Positions 5,262 to 5,405 of a stretch of DNA of 5,405 nt are shown one piece after another. The stretch is from JAEULH01 sp034382075. GTDB lineage: Bacteria > Pseudomonadota > Alphaproteobacteria > Rhodospirillales > Defluviicoccaceae. Made by a program: the position numbers and the translations under genes. The stretch is taken from contig JAXMOZ010000122.1 of NCBI GenBank assembly GCA_034382075.1, positions 1 through 5,405 of the forward strand, in the 5' to 3' direction. Numbering within the stretch: the stretch's first letter is position 1; every line of letters starts with the position of its first letter. Below the pieces are notes generated by a model, which made no database searches, was not told the origin of the DNA, and was given only the letters and a program-made list of their open reading frames with translations.

Positions 5262-5405
5262 AGCGCCACGCCGCTTCACGGCTCGCGATTGTCTGTTCCG
5301 CATTGGCTAGGATGAGCCTGTCCCGCAAGGGATGCGGTGGTCGGTGTAGGCCTACACCGACCACCGCGCGGATTGGTCGGCCGTCTCGCGATAGGGACAA
5401 CACGC
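5262..5405. other. Right-hand end without a recognisable gene
   Basis: Both strands were read here without finding a credible coding region, tRNA or promoter. Open frames crossing this stretch are GC-rich by-products with low-complexity translations. Apart from the 34-bp palindrome at 5334-5367, the visible structure is TGTCCC (5319-5324) matched by GGGACA (5394-5399) and a short TCCC-GCAA-GGGA hairpin (5321-5332). Confidence 0.5.
5334..5367. repeat. Perfect 34-bp palindrome with no spacer
   Basis: GCGGTGGTCGGTGTAGG (5334-5350) is followed immediately by its exact reverse complement (5351-5367). The centre is TAGGCCTA. Each arm is 17 bp, and the symmetry has no spacer. An outer 6-bp inverted repeat (TGTCCC 5319-5324, GGGACA 5394-5399) frames it. 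It could be a dispersed repeat, a transposon-like end, an operator for a dimeric regulator, or a terminator stem; nothing here decides between these. Confidence 0.9.

Noticed and set aside
5128..5403. Minus-strand open frame of 91 codons upstream of rpe
   Set aside because: It runs through palindromic repeats, overlaps the rpe start and has low-complexity sequence, so it is not a credible gene.
1..5405. CRISPR array, rRNA or tRNA genes
   Set aside because: No regularly spaced short repeats were found. The repeats present are one long direct pair and palindromic elements. No cloverleaf or rRNA-like stretch was seen on either strand.

Overview
The window is GC-rich chromosomal DNA with strong G/C preference at third codon positions in most genes. 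An HWE-family sensor kinase, dispersed REP-like hairpins of the kind common in Alphaproteobacteria, and a typical bacterial ribulose-phosphate 3-epimerase together suggest an alphaproteobacterium, perhaps of the Rhodospirillales. That placement is an inference; no rRNA or other marker gene is present.

Layout, left to right. (1) 1-186 is the 3' end of a HAD-superfamily phosphatase gene resembling pyrimidine 5'-nucleotidases. (2) 187-1451 is a small cassette. It carries a NucS-like PD-(D/E)XK nuclease-fold protein that now occupies two overlapping frames (308-1042 and 1039-1422). The two frames appear to be one gene of about 371 codons interrupted by a -1 frameshift at a T-run (T TTT TTG, 1000-1006). 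(3) The cassette is bracketed by an 81-bp direct repeat of the HAD gene's 3' end (105-185 and 1452-1532, one internal mismatch). The second copy has no start codon and is followed at once by a good intrinsic terminator. It is therefore probably the original gene tail, displaced when the cassette arrived and supplied a replacement tail. No recombinase is visible. (4) 1534-1752 holds the terminator and the leader of the next gene, including a tiny ORF with a good Shine-Dalgarno that overlaps the kinase start. (5) 1753-4266 is a membrane-bound sensor histidine kinase: TM, extracytoplasmic sensor, TM, two PAS domains, HWE-type kinase. (6) 4267-4489 is a convergent intergenic region with two REP-like hairpins. 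(7) 4490-5134 on the minus strand is rpe. (8) 5135-5405 has no convincing gene. It holds a mosaic of palindromic repeats and a perfect spacerless 34-bp palindrome.

The genes do not form one pathway. The HAD phosphatase and Rpe are housekeeping metabolic enzymes, and the kinase looks like an orphan environmental sensor with no response regulator beside it. The accessory, apparently acquired part is the nuclease cassette. The most notable points are its 81-bp direct-repeat bracket, which remakes the HAD gene's 3' end, and the slippery-heptamer frameshift inside the nuclease gene.
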